From: JBFISM01 sp041608535
GTDB lineage: Bacteria; Actinomycetota; Acidimicrobiia; Spongiisociales; UBA5794
NCBI GenBank assembly: GCA_041608535.1
Contig: JBFISM010000101.1
Location: forward strand, 1 to 13,646
Reading direction: 5' to 3'
DNA length: 13,646 bases
Positions 5,903-13,532 of this stretch are shown in pieces. Numbering within the stretch: the first letter of the stretch is position 1; each line of letters begins with the position of its first letter. The translations under genes and the position numbers were made by a program. A model generated the notes under the pieces. The model was not told the DNA's origin. It searched no databases and worked only from the letters and a program-made list of their open reading frames with translations.

Positions 5903-7174
5903 TCAGTCGATCGGTATGTCTGTGAGATGAGGAGCCCACAAGTGCCCCGGGGTGTTCTCGACCGTATGGATGATCTTGCGCATCGCATCGAGCACCGGCG
6001 CCTCGTCTCGATCGTAGACCTCACCTTGCAGCAGCTGGAGGACTCCGAGGCGATGCTCATCGGACTGGATGAAGTATGTGAAGAGGTGCATGAGCTTGTA
6101 GTAGAGCTTGATGAACTCGTACCAGATGCTCACGCCGCTCTTGATGCGCGTCTCGTATGGCTCCAGCGCGGCTTCGCTCCGATCTCCTGTTTTCATCGAT
6201 TCGATTATCTGCAGCGCCGCGTACTTGGCAGACTCGGCTGCGATCGAAATACCAGACGAGAAGATCGGATCGACGAATCGGGCGGCGTCACCGCACAACA
6301 TCCAGCCGTTGCCCACGAATCTGCTCATGGCGTAGCTGTAGTCCGCTTCGGTCGTGAATTCGTCGATCTGCTTGGCGTTCTCCATTGCGTTGGCGAGATC
6401 CGGCGTGGTGCTGATGTGCTCGTAGAACCATTCCTCCTTGCGTTGCCGGGACTCTTGGAACACGCTCTTCTCGGTGACGACGCCAATCGAGGTGACCGTT
6501 TCGTCAATTGGTATCTGCCATGCCCACCCGCGCTCCACCGGCAGGAAGTAGATGTGGATGTAGTCCTCCGTCTTCGGGTCGTGGCTGCGCACCACGTTCT
6601 CGAAGTGCGCAGTGACTGCAAACTGATTGAACAGAGGGTCTTTTTCGCGGAGCCGGCGCTGGTTGCCGAGCACGGTGTTGCGGCCGCTGCAGTCGACGAC
6701 GTATTCAGCATGGAGCTCGGTGGTCGATCCATCGACGTCCACGACAACACCAGCGGCATAGTCGTTCTCGTCGAACAAAACCCGCTTCACCCCCACCCCT
6801 TGCACGACTTTGGAGCCGAGGTTGCGAGCGTGCTGCAGCAGGAGATGATCGAACGTGGCTCGGTCGACGTGGTAGGTGTGATCCTGGTTGACCCCCTCTT
6901 GGGGAAACTCGGCAAACTCGATGTAGAACTCGCCGCGACCCGCAGTTGGATGCCAGGCGGCCCCGTACTTTCGGACGAATGACTGTTCCTCCATGATCGG
7001 GATCAGCCCCAATTCGTCCAGGATGCGCACAGTCGACGACACCAGAGACTCCCCAACATGAGGACGGGGGTGCATCGCTTTCTCGATGATCGTGTTGGTG
7101 ATCCCTGCCTTTGACAAGTAACAGCCCAGGATCGACCCAGCCGGTCCGCCGCCGATGATGATCACTTGCGCCAC
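5903..7174 (-). CDS. Flavin-dependent halogenase-like FAD oxidoreductase, 423 aa
   Basis: A flavoprotein with the motif set used to recognise flavin-dependent halogenases: GGGPAG for FAD (GxGxxG 8-13), a VGESL segment (40-44), FVRKYGA (66-72, with Lys69 placed like the catalytic Lys of phenolic halogenases), WAWQIP matching WxWxIP (217-222), and GDAARFVDPIFSSG (295-308), which contains GD for FAD and FxxPxxSxG. These enzymes use reduced flavin, oxygen and halide to chlorinate or brominate aromatic substrates. The same motifs occur in related oxidoreductases and reductases of unknown function, so halogenation is likely but not certain. The start is the GTG at 7174, five bases after an AAGGGGGG ribosome-binding site; longer versions would run into the promoter. 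No flavin reductase, polyketide or peptide synthetase gene is nearby. Two hand-counted 60-base lines give 57-60% GC against about 65-70% in neighbouring genes, so transfer is possible. Confidence 0.82.
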   Translation of the reverse strand: MAQVIIIGGGPAGSILGCYLSKAGITNTIIEKAMHPRPHVGESLVSSTVRILDELGLIPIMEEQSFVRKYGAAWHPTAGRGEFYIEFAEFPQEGVNQDHTYHVDRATFDHLLLQHARNLGSKVVQGVGVKRVLFDENDYAAGVVVDVDGSTTELHAEYVVDCSGRNTVLGNQRRLREKDPLFNQFAVTAHFENVVRSHDPKTEDYIHIYFLPVERGWAWQIPIDETVTSIGVVTEKSVFQESRQRKEEWFYEHISTTPDLANAMENAKQIDEFTTEADYSYAMSRFVGNGWMLCGDAARFVDPIFSSGISIAAESAKYAALQIIESMKTGDRSEAALEPYETRIKSGVSIWYEFIKLYYKLMHLFTYFIQSDEHRLGVLQLLQGEVYDRDEAPVLDAMRKIIHTVENTPGHLWAPHLTDIPID

Positions 7175-7246
7175 TTTGTCCCCCCTTCTGGTGCGTCCGT
7201 CAACTGGCACGAGCACCGGGATGAGCGCGAGAAGCCTTCGCTTCAT

Positions 7247-7276
7247 AAGGTACCTGCAATCGCATCGCGAGGTCAA
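7247..7276 (-). promoter_or_regulatory. Sigma-70-type promoter of the halogenase-like gene
   Basis: On the minus strand TTGACC (7276-7271), an 18-base spacer and TACCTT (7252-7247) form a good housekeeping promoter. Transcription would start near 7240, giving a leader of about 65 bases that ends in the strong AAGGGGGG ribosome-binding site before the GTG start. Confidence 0.55.
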
Positions 7277-7528
7277 TACACGACCAAAGAAGCGGGCTAC
7301 GCACTGATGCGCTGCTCTGGTACGGGTTGTGCCCGCTACTGCCGCACGTATCGCAATCGTGCGACCGAAGAAACGCAGTGTTCACCGTAAAGCCGCCGGC
7401 TTGTGCACGACGGGTTTCCCGGCCATGATCCGTAATCGACGAATTCACTGCGTCGGGACGCATCTGATCCCCGGAAACGCCGCGCAGCCGGGCCGCACTC
7501 CCCGTAGCTGGACAGGCGCCGAAGGGCA

Positions 7529-7534
7529 TACAAT
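7529..7534 (+). promoter_or_regulatory. Putative -10 box (TACAAT) of the lpd-sucB-lipBA operon
   Basis: TACAAT is a full match to the TAnnnT consensus and predicts a transcript starting near 7541, with a leader of about 42 bases that carries a GGAGGG ribosome-binding site just before the lpd ATG. The -35 region (around 7505-7514) is weak. Confidence 0.4.
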
Positions 7535-7582
7535 GCGAGACCCGGCTCATGTGAGGCGTGAGCTCGTGTCCCCCGGAGGGCT

Positions 7583-8953
7583 ATGTACGACGTTGCGATC
7601 ATCGGCGGCGGCCCAGGCGGCTATGCCGCAGCGCTCTACGCACACAACTTCGGTCTCGATGTCGCGCTCATTGAGAAGGAGCGGGTTGGTGGCACCTGTC
7701 TGATCCGTGGTTGCATCCCCGCCAAGACGTGGCTCAAGACGGCAGAGGTGTACGCCACGGTGCGCAAGGCTGCCGAGTTCGGGGTGGACGTGGCCGAGCC
7801 CACGCTCAACTGGCCGGTTGCGCTCGCCAGGAAGAACAGGATCGTCGACGGACTCGTCACCGGCCTCAGCGGACTCTTGAAGGCGCGCAAGGTCGACGTG
7901 ATCGACGGATTCGGGCGCCTCGCCGGAAAGGGCACGGTCGACATCGCCGGCGACGACGGCTCCCGGCGGATCGAGGCTCGCAACGTCATCATCGCCACCG
8001 GATCGGTGCCGCGTTCGATCCCGGGCTACGAGTTCGACGGTGACCGCATCGTATCGAGCGACCATGCGCTCGATTGGACCGAACGGCCGCAGCGGGTCGC
8101 CATCATCGGCGGGGGCGTGATCGGGTGCGAGTTCGCTTCGTTGCTTTCCGACGCCGGTTCCGAGGTGTTCGTCTTCGAAGCCCTGGACCAGCTCCTCCCC
8201 GGTACCGATCCGGCCGCCGTGAAGGTGCTCGAGCGCGAGCTGAAGAAGAACGGCGTCAAGATCGCCACCGGTACCGCCGTGGGGCCACCGGAGATGCGTG
8301 ACGGTGAGGTGCACATCCCTCAGCGTGATGGCAGCGTCGCTGTCGACACGGTGCTCGTGGCGGTGGGTCGGGCGCCGCTGACAGACGACATCGGGCTCGA
8401 TGGCACTGCCGTCGAAGTGGATCGCGGCTACATCAAGACGGATCTGGTGACGATGCTCACCGCCGAGCAGAACGTCTACGCCGTCGGCGACATCGTGGCG
8501 GGGACGCCCCAGCTGGCCCACGCCGGGTTCGCAGAAGGTATCGCCGCAATCACGCACATCGCCACCGGAGAGCCGGCACCGGTCGACTATCGAGCCATCC
8601 CGCTCGTCGTATACACCCGTCCTGAGGTGGCATCCGTGGGTCTCACCGAGTCCCAGGCGATCGAGGCCGGCTACGAGGTGGAAGTGCACGATCACGGAAT
8701 GCGCGGCATCGGGCGCGCCATCATCCAGGGTGAGACCGGTGGGGTGGTGAAGGTGGTGGCCGAGAAGGACGGCCCGATCATCGGTGCTTCCGTGGCTGGT
8801 CCGGGCGCCGGGGAGATGATCCACGAGCTCATGTACATCGTGGCCTGGGAGGCGCTGCCTCCCGAAGCGGCAGCATTCATCCATGCCCATCCGACGATCT
8901 CAGAGGCGATCGGTGAGACCTTGCTGACAGCAGCAGGCCGGTCGCTCCACTAA
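7583..8953 (+). CDS. lpdA: Dihydrolipoyl dehydrogenase (E3), 456 aa
   Basis: The E3 flavoenzyme reoxidises dihydrolipoyl groups on E2 and passes the electrons to NAD+. FAD binds at IIGGGPGGYAA (6-16). The redox-active disulfide is GGTCLIRGCIPAK (Cys39 and Cys44). A second dinucleotide fold, AIIGGGVIGCEFAS, binds NAD, AVGDI marks the second FAD contact, and the dimerisation domain ends with HAHPTISE (His434, His436, Glu441), which supplies the catalytic His-Glu pair to the partner subunit. All catalytic residues are present and the length is typical. The start has a GGAGGG site three bases upstream. The gene begins the operon with E2 and the lipoylation fusion; E2 follows after 20 bases. Confidence 0.96.
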   Translation: MYDVAIIGGGPGGYAAALYAHNFGLDVALIEKERVGGTCLIRGCIPAKTWLKTAEVYATVRKAAEFGVDVAEPTLNWPVALARKNRIVDGLVTGLSGLLKARKVDVIDGFGRLAGKGTVDIAGDDGSRRIEARNVIIATGSVPRSIPGYEFDGDRIVSSDHALDWTERPQRVAIIGGGVIGCEFASLLSDAGSEVFVFEALDQLLPGTDPAAVKVLERELKKNGVKIATGTAVGPPEMRDGEVHIPQRDGSVAVDTVLVAVGRAPLTDDIGLDGTAVEVDRGYIKTDLVTMLTAEQNVYAVGDIVAGTPQLAHAGFAEGIAAITHIATGEPAPVDYRAIPLVVYTRPEVASVGLTESQAIEAGYEVEVHDHGMRGIGRAIIQGETGGVVKVVAEKDGPIIGASVAGPGAGEMIHELMYIVAWEALPPEAAAFIHAHPTISEAIGETLLTAAGRSLH

Positions 8954-8973
8954 CGAACAGGAGCCAGAACCAC

Positions 8974-10725
8974 ATGGCATTCACCGTGACGATGCCCCAG
9001 CTCGGCGAGACGGTCACCGAAGGCACGATCCTCTCGTGGGCCAAGCAACCCGGCGACACCATCGCCGAGGATGAGGTGTTGCTGGAGATCTCCACCGACA
9101 AGGTGGACACGGAGGTGCCATCGCCCACGGCCGGTGTCCTTCAGGAGATCCTCGTCCAAGAAGGCGAGACCGTGGAGGTGGGTACCGCCCTGGCGGTCAT
9201 CGGCGAGCCGGGAGAAGCTGCGGCCGAGGCCCCCGCAGAGGAGCCCGCCGGCGCCCCGGCGGAGGCGGCGGACGAGCAACCGGCAGAGGCGCCGGGAGAA
9301 CCGGCAGACGAGGCCGCCGAGCCCGCTCCGGAGGAGGAGGCCCCGGCCGAGGAGCCGGCGGCCGCCGAAGCCACGTCGGCGACGGACGCCGGCGGTGAGG
9401 TCGCGCAGCCGACACCGGCTCCCGCAGCAGACGAGGCGCCCGCCCCGCAGCCGGTTGCGGCTGCAGCAACGGCAGGCGTTGCCGGCGATCTCGTGCCCAC
9501 CGACGACGCTCCGAAACGCGGCGTGCTGTCACCCGTGGTCCGCAAACTCGCCGCAGAGCACAACATCGACTTGACCCAGGTGCCCGGAACAGGTGACGGC
9601 GGGCGAATCACCCGTCGCGACGTCATGGACTACATCGACGCCAGCTCGGCCAAGGTGGCGGTCGAACCGGAACCGGCTGCCGCGGCTGCGCCGGCCGAAC
9701 CGGCGCCCGCCGCACCGCCGGAACCGGCGCCGGCAGCTGCCGCACCGGCTCCGGCCCCTGCGGCTCCACCGGCTCCCGCACCAGTGCAGGAGGTGCCGGC
9801 GGCGCCATCCGAGGCGCCGGCAGCGGCGGCGGCATCCGCCACACCGGCTGCGCAACCGGAGACGGCCCCGGCAACGGAGGAGGCTCCGGCGGCCGCACCG
9901 GCAACGGAAGAGGCCCCCGCGGCCGCACCGGCCCCGGCAACGGAAGAGGCCCCCGCGGCCGCACCGGCGCCGGCGTCAGCTCCGGCCGTTCCGACGCCGA
10001 GTGGCGCCGAGCGGGTCGTCGAGATCTCCCGGTTGCGTCGTCGTATCGCAACCAACATGGTCATGGCCAAGCAGACCGCGGCGCATGTGTGGACTTCGGT
10101 CGAGGTCGACTACGAGGCGGTGGAGCGGGTCCGCCAAAAGCACAAAGACGAGTTCAAGGCGAGCGAGGGGTTCTCGCTCACCTACCTGCCCTTCATCTCT
10201 CGGGCAACGATGGATGCGCTCCATGCGTTCCCCACGGTCAACAGCACGTTCCACCTCGATCAGGGTGAGCAAGTGCTCCACGGCAACGTCAACCTCGGAA
10301 TCGCCGTCGATGTGAACCAGGAGGGGCTGGTCGTGGTGACGTTGAAGGACGCCGACGGTCTGCGGCTCACCGGGCTGGCGCGAGGCATTCGGGAGAAGGC
10401 GAACAAGGCCCGAGCGGGCAAGCTCGAACCCGACGATGTCTCCGGGAGCACGTTCACCATCACCAACCCCGGTCCGTTTGGCTCCTTCATGAGCGCACCG
10501 ATCATCAACGTCCCGAATGCGGCCATCCTCTCGACCGACACCGTCGAGAAGCGTCCGGCAGTCGTGACGCTCGCCGATGGCACCGATACGATCGCCATCC
10601 GGCACATCGGTTATCTCGGTCTGACCTGGGACCACCGTGTCTTCGACGGCGCGACGGCGGTTCTCTTCCTGAGGAGGATCAAGGAGAACCTCGAGACCTG
10701 GGACTGGGAGCAAGAGCTGTCGTGA
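8974..10725 (+). CDS. sucB: Dihydrolipoamide acyltransferase, E2 component of a 2-oxoacid dehydrogenase complex, 583 aa
   Basis: E2 forms the core of the complex and moves the acyl group from the lipoyl arm to CoA. Domains: one lipoyl domain (1-78, lipoyl-Lys43 in TDKVDTEVPSP), an Ala/Pro/Glu-rich linker (79-182), a peripheral-subunit-binding domain (about 183-223, SPVVRKLAAEHNIDL then GTGDGGRITRRDV), a second Ala/Pro-rich linker (224-344) with an in-frame tandem repeat, and the acyltransferase domain (345-583) with DHRVFDG (His554, Asp558). A CAGGAG site lies upstream of the ATG. The architecture and the adjacent lip genes match the actinobacterial SucB/DlaT group; in M. tuberculosis that protein serves pyruvate dehydrogenase despite its sucB name. 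The acyl substrate (succinyl, acetyl or branched-chain) therefore cannot be fixed, and no E1 gene is in the window. The stop codon overlaps the GTG start of the next gene. Confidence 0.94.
   Translation: MAFTVTMPQLGETVTEGTILSWAKQPGDTIAEDEVLLEISTDKVDTEVPSPTAGVLQEILVQEGETVEVGTALAVIGEPGEAAAEAPAEEPAGAPAEAADEQPAEAPGEPADEAAEPAPEEEAPAEEPAAAEATSATDAGGEVAQPTPAPAADEAPAPQPVAAAATAGVAGDLVPTDDAPKRGVLSPVVRKLAAEHNIDLTQVPGTGDGGRITRRDVMDYIDASSAKVAVEPEPAAAAAPAEPAPAAPPEPAPAAAAPAPAPAAPPAPAPVQEVPAAPSEAPAAAAASATPAAQPETAPATEEAPAAAPATEEAPAAAPAPATEEAPAAAPAPASAPAVPTPSGAERVVEISRLRRRIATNMVMAKQTAAHVWTSVEVDYEAVERVRQKHKDEFKASEGFSLTYLPFISRATMDALHAFPTVNSTFHLDQGEQVLHGNVNLGIAVDVNQEGLVVVTLKDADGLRLTGLARGIREKANKARAGKLEPDDVSGSTFTITNPGPFGSFMSAPIINVPNAAILSTDTVEKRPAVVTLADGTDTIAIRHIGYLGLTWDHRVFDGATAVLFLRRIKENLETWDWEQELS
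9871..9966 (+). repeat. In-frame 30-base tandem repeat in the E2 linker
   Basis: Three copies of a 30-base unit beginning GCAACGGA at 9871, 9901 and 9937 encode ATEEAPAAAP each time. The second and third copies are identical and are separated by a 6-base GCCCCG insert; the first differs at a few third positions. It lengthens the flexible linker before the catalytic domain. Confidence 0.85.
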
Positions 10726-12383
10726 CGCCGTCCGCCGGCGCCACTCTGCGGAGCCGCTGGCTGGGACGGCTTCCCTACGACGAGGCATGGGATCTGCAAC
10801 GGGCGATTTGGGAGGGTCGCACCGCCGGGCGCACCGCCGACGATTACTTGCTGTTGGTGGAGCATCCCCACGTCTACACCGTGGGTCGCAACGGCGACGG
10901 GTCGAACCTGCTGGTCAGCCAGCCACAGCTCGAGAGGCTCGGCGCTGCTCTCCATTTTGTCGACCGTGGCGGCGACATCACGTACCACGGCCCCGGGCAG
11001 CTGGTCGGCTATCCCATCTTCGCCGTACCCAAGTTGCCCGGTGGGTACGACATGGTCGGTCACGTTCGCCGGATCGAGGAGGTTCTCATCGCCACCCTGG
11101 CGGATCTCGGGATTCCGGCATGGGCCGAGGCCGGCTTCACCGGTGTATGGACCGACCATGGCAAGATCGCCGCCATCGGGGTGCGGGTGGCGCGGGGCAT
11201 GTCGATGCACGGATTTGCGCTGAATGTGGACCCTGATCTCTCCTACTTCGGGCACATCGTGCCCTGCGGGATCGCCGACCGGGCCGTCACGTCGATCAAC
11301 CAGATCCTCGATCGTCCCGTGGCGCTGGAGACGATCGTCGAGCTGTTGCTGCCGCATGTCGCCCGGGTGTTCGGCTACGCAGACGTGGAGACGCAGCTCG
11401 GAGCGTTCGCCCGGGGAGCACGGAGGCGAACCGCCTATCAGGTGGACGAGATGGTTGCTGCAGGTGCATTCTCCCCCGCGGCGCGCAACGAGATCCCACT
11501 CACCATCCGTGGTGTGCTCGCCGGTGAGCCGGAGCGGCCGGACTGGATGCGCGTCAAGGCAGACGTACGTTCCGATGGGTATCGCGACCTCAAGGAGCTG
11601 ATGCGAGGCATGGACCTCAACACCGTGTGTGAGGAAGCGGGGTGCCCCAACATCTACGAATGCTGGAGTCAAGGGACCGCGACGCTCATGTTGCTCGGAG
11701 ATCGCTGTACGAGGGCATGCTCGTTCTGCGATGTGACCACGGGTCGCCCCGGGCCGGTCGACTGGGACGAACCCCGCCGCGCCGCCGCAGCCATCGAGAA
11801 GATGGGTCTCCGCCATGCCGTGCTCACGTCGGTCAATCGAGACGATCTCGACGACGGGGGAGCGGCCATCTTCGCCGAGACGGTCCGCCGTATCCACGAC
11901 CGGATGCCGGGTTGTGACGTGGAGGTTCTCATCCCGGACTTCAAAGGCGATCGTGAAGCTCTCGCCACCGTGATGGAGGCGAGGCCTCAGGTGCTCAACC
12001 ACAACACGGAGACCGTGCTGCGGTTGCAGCGCGACATCCGCACCGCCGCCAACTACGGCCGTTCGTTGGCGCTCTTGGCGCGGGCCAAATGGGCGGTACC
12101 AGACGGGATCGTCAAATCGGGCCTCATCGTCGGGATGGGGGAAACCGAGGAGGAGGTCATGGGGGCGCTGGCCGATCTGCGAGCCGTGGGGGTGGACATC
12201 GTCACGATCGGCCAGTATCTCCGGCCGACCCCCCGCCACCGGCGCATCCATCGCTATGTCCATCCGGACGAGTTCGATCGATACCGCAAGGAGGGTGTGC
12301 GGCTCGGTATCCCGCACGTGGAATCCGGTCCACTGGTGCGGTCGTCGTACCACGCCCGTGACTCGCTGGCAGCGACTCACTGA
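10722..12383 (+). CDS. lipB-lipA: Fused octanoyltransferase-lipoyl synthase (LipB-LipA), 553 aa
   Basis: One frame carries both steps of de novo lipoate synthesis. Residues 1-235 are LipB, which moves octanoate from acyl carrier protein to the E2 lysine: RGGDITYHGPGQ (82-93), Lys148 in HGKIAAIGVR, and active-site Cys182 in VPCGI. Residues 270-553 are LipA, the radical-SAM enzyme that inserts two sulfurs: the auxiliary-cluster cysteines 303, 308 and 314 (CEEAGCPNIYEC), the SAM-cluster cysteines 329, 333 and 336 (CTRACSFC), and the C-terminal RSSY (540-543) that ligates the auxiliary cluster. All key residues are intact. The junction (about 236-270) is short, with no stop. The GTG start overlaps the E2 stop as GTGA, so translation is probably coupled to the protein it modifies. 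An internal ATG at 11451 (residue 244) could yield free LipA of 310 residues, but its ribosome-binding site is poorly spaced. LipB and LipA are usually separate proteins. Confidence 0.95.
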   Translation: MTPSAGATLRSRWLGRLPYDEAWDLQRAIWEGRTAGRTADDYLLLVEHPHVYTVGRNGDGSNLLVSQPQLERLGAALHFVDRGGDITYHGPGQLVGYPIFAVPKLPGGYDMVGHVRRIEEVLIATLADLGIPAWAEAGFTGVWTDHGKIAAIGVRVARGMSMHGFALNVDPDLSYFGHIVPCGIADRAVTSINQILDRPVALETIVELLLPHVARVFGYADVETQLGAFARGARRRTAYQVDEMVAAGAFSPAARNEIPLTIRGVLAGEPERPDWMRVKADVRSDGYRDLKELMRGMDLNTVCEEAGCPNIYECWSQGTATLMLLGDRCTRACSFCDVTTGRPGPVDWDEPRRAAAAIEKMGLRHAVLTSVNRDDLDDGGAAIFAETVRRIHDRMPGCDVEVLIPDFKGDREALATVMEARPQVLNHNTETVLRLQRDIRTAANYGRSLALLARAKWAVPDGIVKSGLIVGMGETEEEVMGALADLRAVGVDIVTIGQYLRPTPRHRRIHRYVHPDEFDRYRKEGVRLGIPHVESGPLVRSSYHARDSLAATH

Positions 12384-12384
12384 C

Positions 12385-13482
12385 ATGCGTTCGCCGTTCG
12401 ATCACGCCGCACGGCTCGCCAAGCTCCGCAAGGAGATGGCAGCCGATGGCGTCGACGTGACGCTGCTGTCCACCGGCTCCGATCTGCCCTGGTTGCTCGG
12501 GTACACAGCCATGCCGTCGGAGCGGCTCACCATGGCTGTCGTCCCGCAGAGCGGCGATGTACGTCTCCTTGTCCCGGTACTCGAGGCTCCCCGGGTCGAC
12601 GTGCCCGACGACCTGTTCGAGGTCGTTACCTGGGAGGAGACCGAAGACCCCATCGATCTCGTGGCCGATTTCGTCGGTGACGCCGTCGAGGCTGCCATCG
12701 GGGACCAGACGTGGGCCCGGTTCGTCGTCCAGCTCCAGGAGCGGGCTGGCCGGCTGCGGCTGCGGCCGGCGGCCCCGATGCTGGGCCGGCTGCGGGTACG
12801 CAAGGAGGCAGCCGAGATCGATCTCCTACGTGCGGCCGGTGCCGCCGCCGATACGGTGAGCAGCGAGCTCGCCGGGGAACGCTTCTCGGGTCGCACCGAG
12901 CGGGAGTTGGCGCAGTCCATCGCCGAAGCCACCGTTGCCGCCGGTCACGACAAAGCTGCGTTCACGATCGTCGCTTCCGGCCCCAATGCAGCCTCGCCAC
13001 ACCACGAGCCGGGTGATCGCACCATGCAGCGCGGCGACCTCGTCGTCATCGACTTTGGCGGGAGCGTCGGCGGGTATCACTCCGACACCACGCGCACATT
13101 TGCGATCGGCGATCCGGCGGACGACGTGTTCGGTGCGTACGAGGTTCTCGCCGAGGCACAGCGGGTCGGCCGCAAGACCGTTGCCGCTGGTGTTGCGGCC
13201 TCCGCGGTCGACCACAGCACCCGTCGCGTGATCGATGACGCCGGGTTCGGCGACTACTTCATCCATCGCACCGGCCACGGGATCGGGCTCGACGTGCACG
13301 AGGATCCGTACCTCGTGGCAGGCAACGACACGCCACTCGAGGAGGGAATGGCGTTCTCCATCGAACCCGGCATCTACATGCCCGGCCGCTGGGGGATGCG
13401 GATCGAGGACATCGTCGTCGTCACCGCAGAAGGTCCCGAAGCACTCAACAACGCACCTCGCTCGCTCGTCGTGGTGGGCTGA
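12385..13482 (+). CDS. M24 family metallopeptidase (Xaa-Pro aminopeptidase/prolidase type), 365 aa
   Basis: A cytoplasmic peptidase of the pita-bread fold expected to cleave Xaa-Pro bonds. An N-terminal creatinase-like domain (about 1-135) begins with HAARLAKLRKEMAADGVD; the catalytic domain follows. The five metal ligands are all visible: Asp223 (VVIDFGG), Asp234 (HSDTTRTF), His298 (HRTGHGIGLDVHE), Glu327 (SIEPGIY) and Glu341 (RIEDIV). The length is that of PepQ-type enzymes. The frame is open further upstream inside lipA, but the ATG at 12385, one base after the LipB-LipA stop, is the natural start and begins the recognisable domain. It is the last gene of the lpd operon; a PepQ-like neighbour near lip genes is a conserved-context coincidence rather than a pathway link as far as I can see. 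Aminopeptidase and dipeptidase activities cannot be told apart here. Confidence 0.93.
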   Translation: MRSPFDHAARLAKLRKEMAADGVDVTLLSTGSDLPWLLGYTAMPSERLTMAVVPQSGDVRLLVPVLEAPRVDVPDDLFEVVTWEETEDPIDLVADFVGDAVEAAIGDQTWARFVVQLQERAGRLRLRPAAPMLGRLRVRKEAAEIDLLRAAGAAADTVSSELAGERFSGRTERELAQSIAEATVAAGHDKAAFTIVASGPNAASPHHEPGDRTMQRGDLVVIDFGGSVGGYHSDTTRTFAIGDPADDVFGAYEVLAEAQRVGRKTVAAGVAASAVDHSTRRVIDDAGFGDYFIHRTGHGIGLDVHEDPYLVAGNDTPLEEGMAFSIEPGIYMPGRWGMRIEDIVVVTAEGPEALNNAPRSLVVVG

Positions 13483-13493
13483 GCGGCGCCGCG

Positions 13494-13529
13494 TAACCTC
13501 GCTAGCCTGCCGCCGTCGCACCAGAGGAG
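13494..13529 (+). promoter_or_regulatory. Putative promoter and ribosome-binding site of transketolase
   Basis: TAACCT (13494-13499) in the 50-base gap after the peptidase stop fits the -10 consensus, with TAGCCT (13503-13508) as a second choice. AGAGGAG (13523-13529) lies three bases before the ATG, a strong but close Shine-Dalgarno. No good -35 is seen. Confidence 0.4.
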
Positions 13530-13532
13530 TAC

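Larger units (their letters stand above)
7175..7582. other. 408-base divergent intergenic region
   Basis: No convincing gene is seen on either strand; the open frames crossing it show no motif and no ribosome-binding site. It holds the leader and promoter of the halogenase-like gene on the minus strand, and a -10-like TACAAT with the leader of the lpd operon on the plus strand. The middle (about 7280-7520) has an imperfect direct repeat, CGACCAAAGAAGCG (7281-7294) and CGACCGAAGAAACG (7362-7375), which could be an operator. A short AAGCC/GGCTT dyad near 7390 seems too weak to matter. Confidence 0.6.

Noticed and set aside
5927..6982. A 351-codon open frame antisense to the halogenase-like gene
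   Set aside because: No domain or ribosome-binding site; the minus strand carries clear flavoprotein motifs, a promoter and a Shine-Dalgarno.
7175..7276. A 34-residue N-terminal extension of the halogenase-like protein
   Set aside because: It would begin in the promoter (one ATG abuts the -10 box), while the GTG at 7174 has an AAGGGGGG site and places the FAD motif at the usual distance from the N-terminus.
7547..8890. A 447-codon open frame antisense to dihydrolipoyl dehydrogenase
   Set aside because: The plus strand encodes a complete, motif-perfect E3; the antisense product is compositionally biased and unrecognisable.
9141..10070. Several open frames on both strands within the E2 linkers
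   Set aside because: They are caused by the very GC-rich Ala/Pro-coding repeats, where stop codons are rare in all frames.
12256..12384. An upstream start for the M24 peptidase inside lipA
   Set aside because: The extra residues are the shadow of the LipA C-terminus; the ATG one base after the stop begins the recognised domain.
10611..12386. A 591-codon open frame antisense to LipB-LipA
   Set aside because: It mirrors third-position GC bias of a gene with every catalytic motif on the plus strand; its own translation has no motif and is rich in His/Arg/Gly as shadow frames are.
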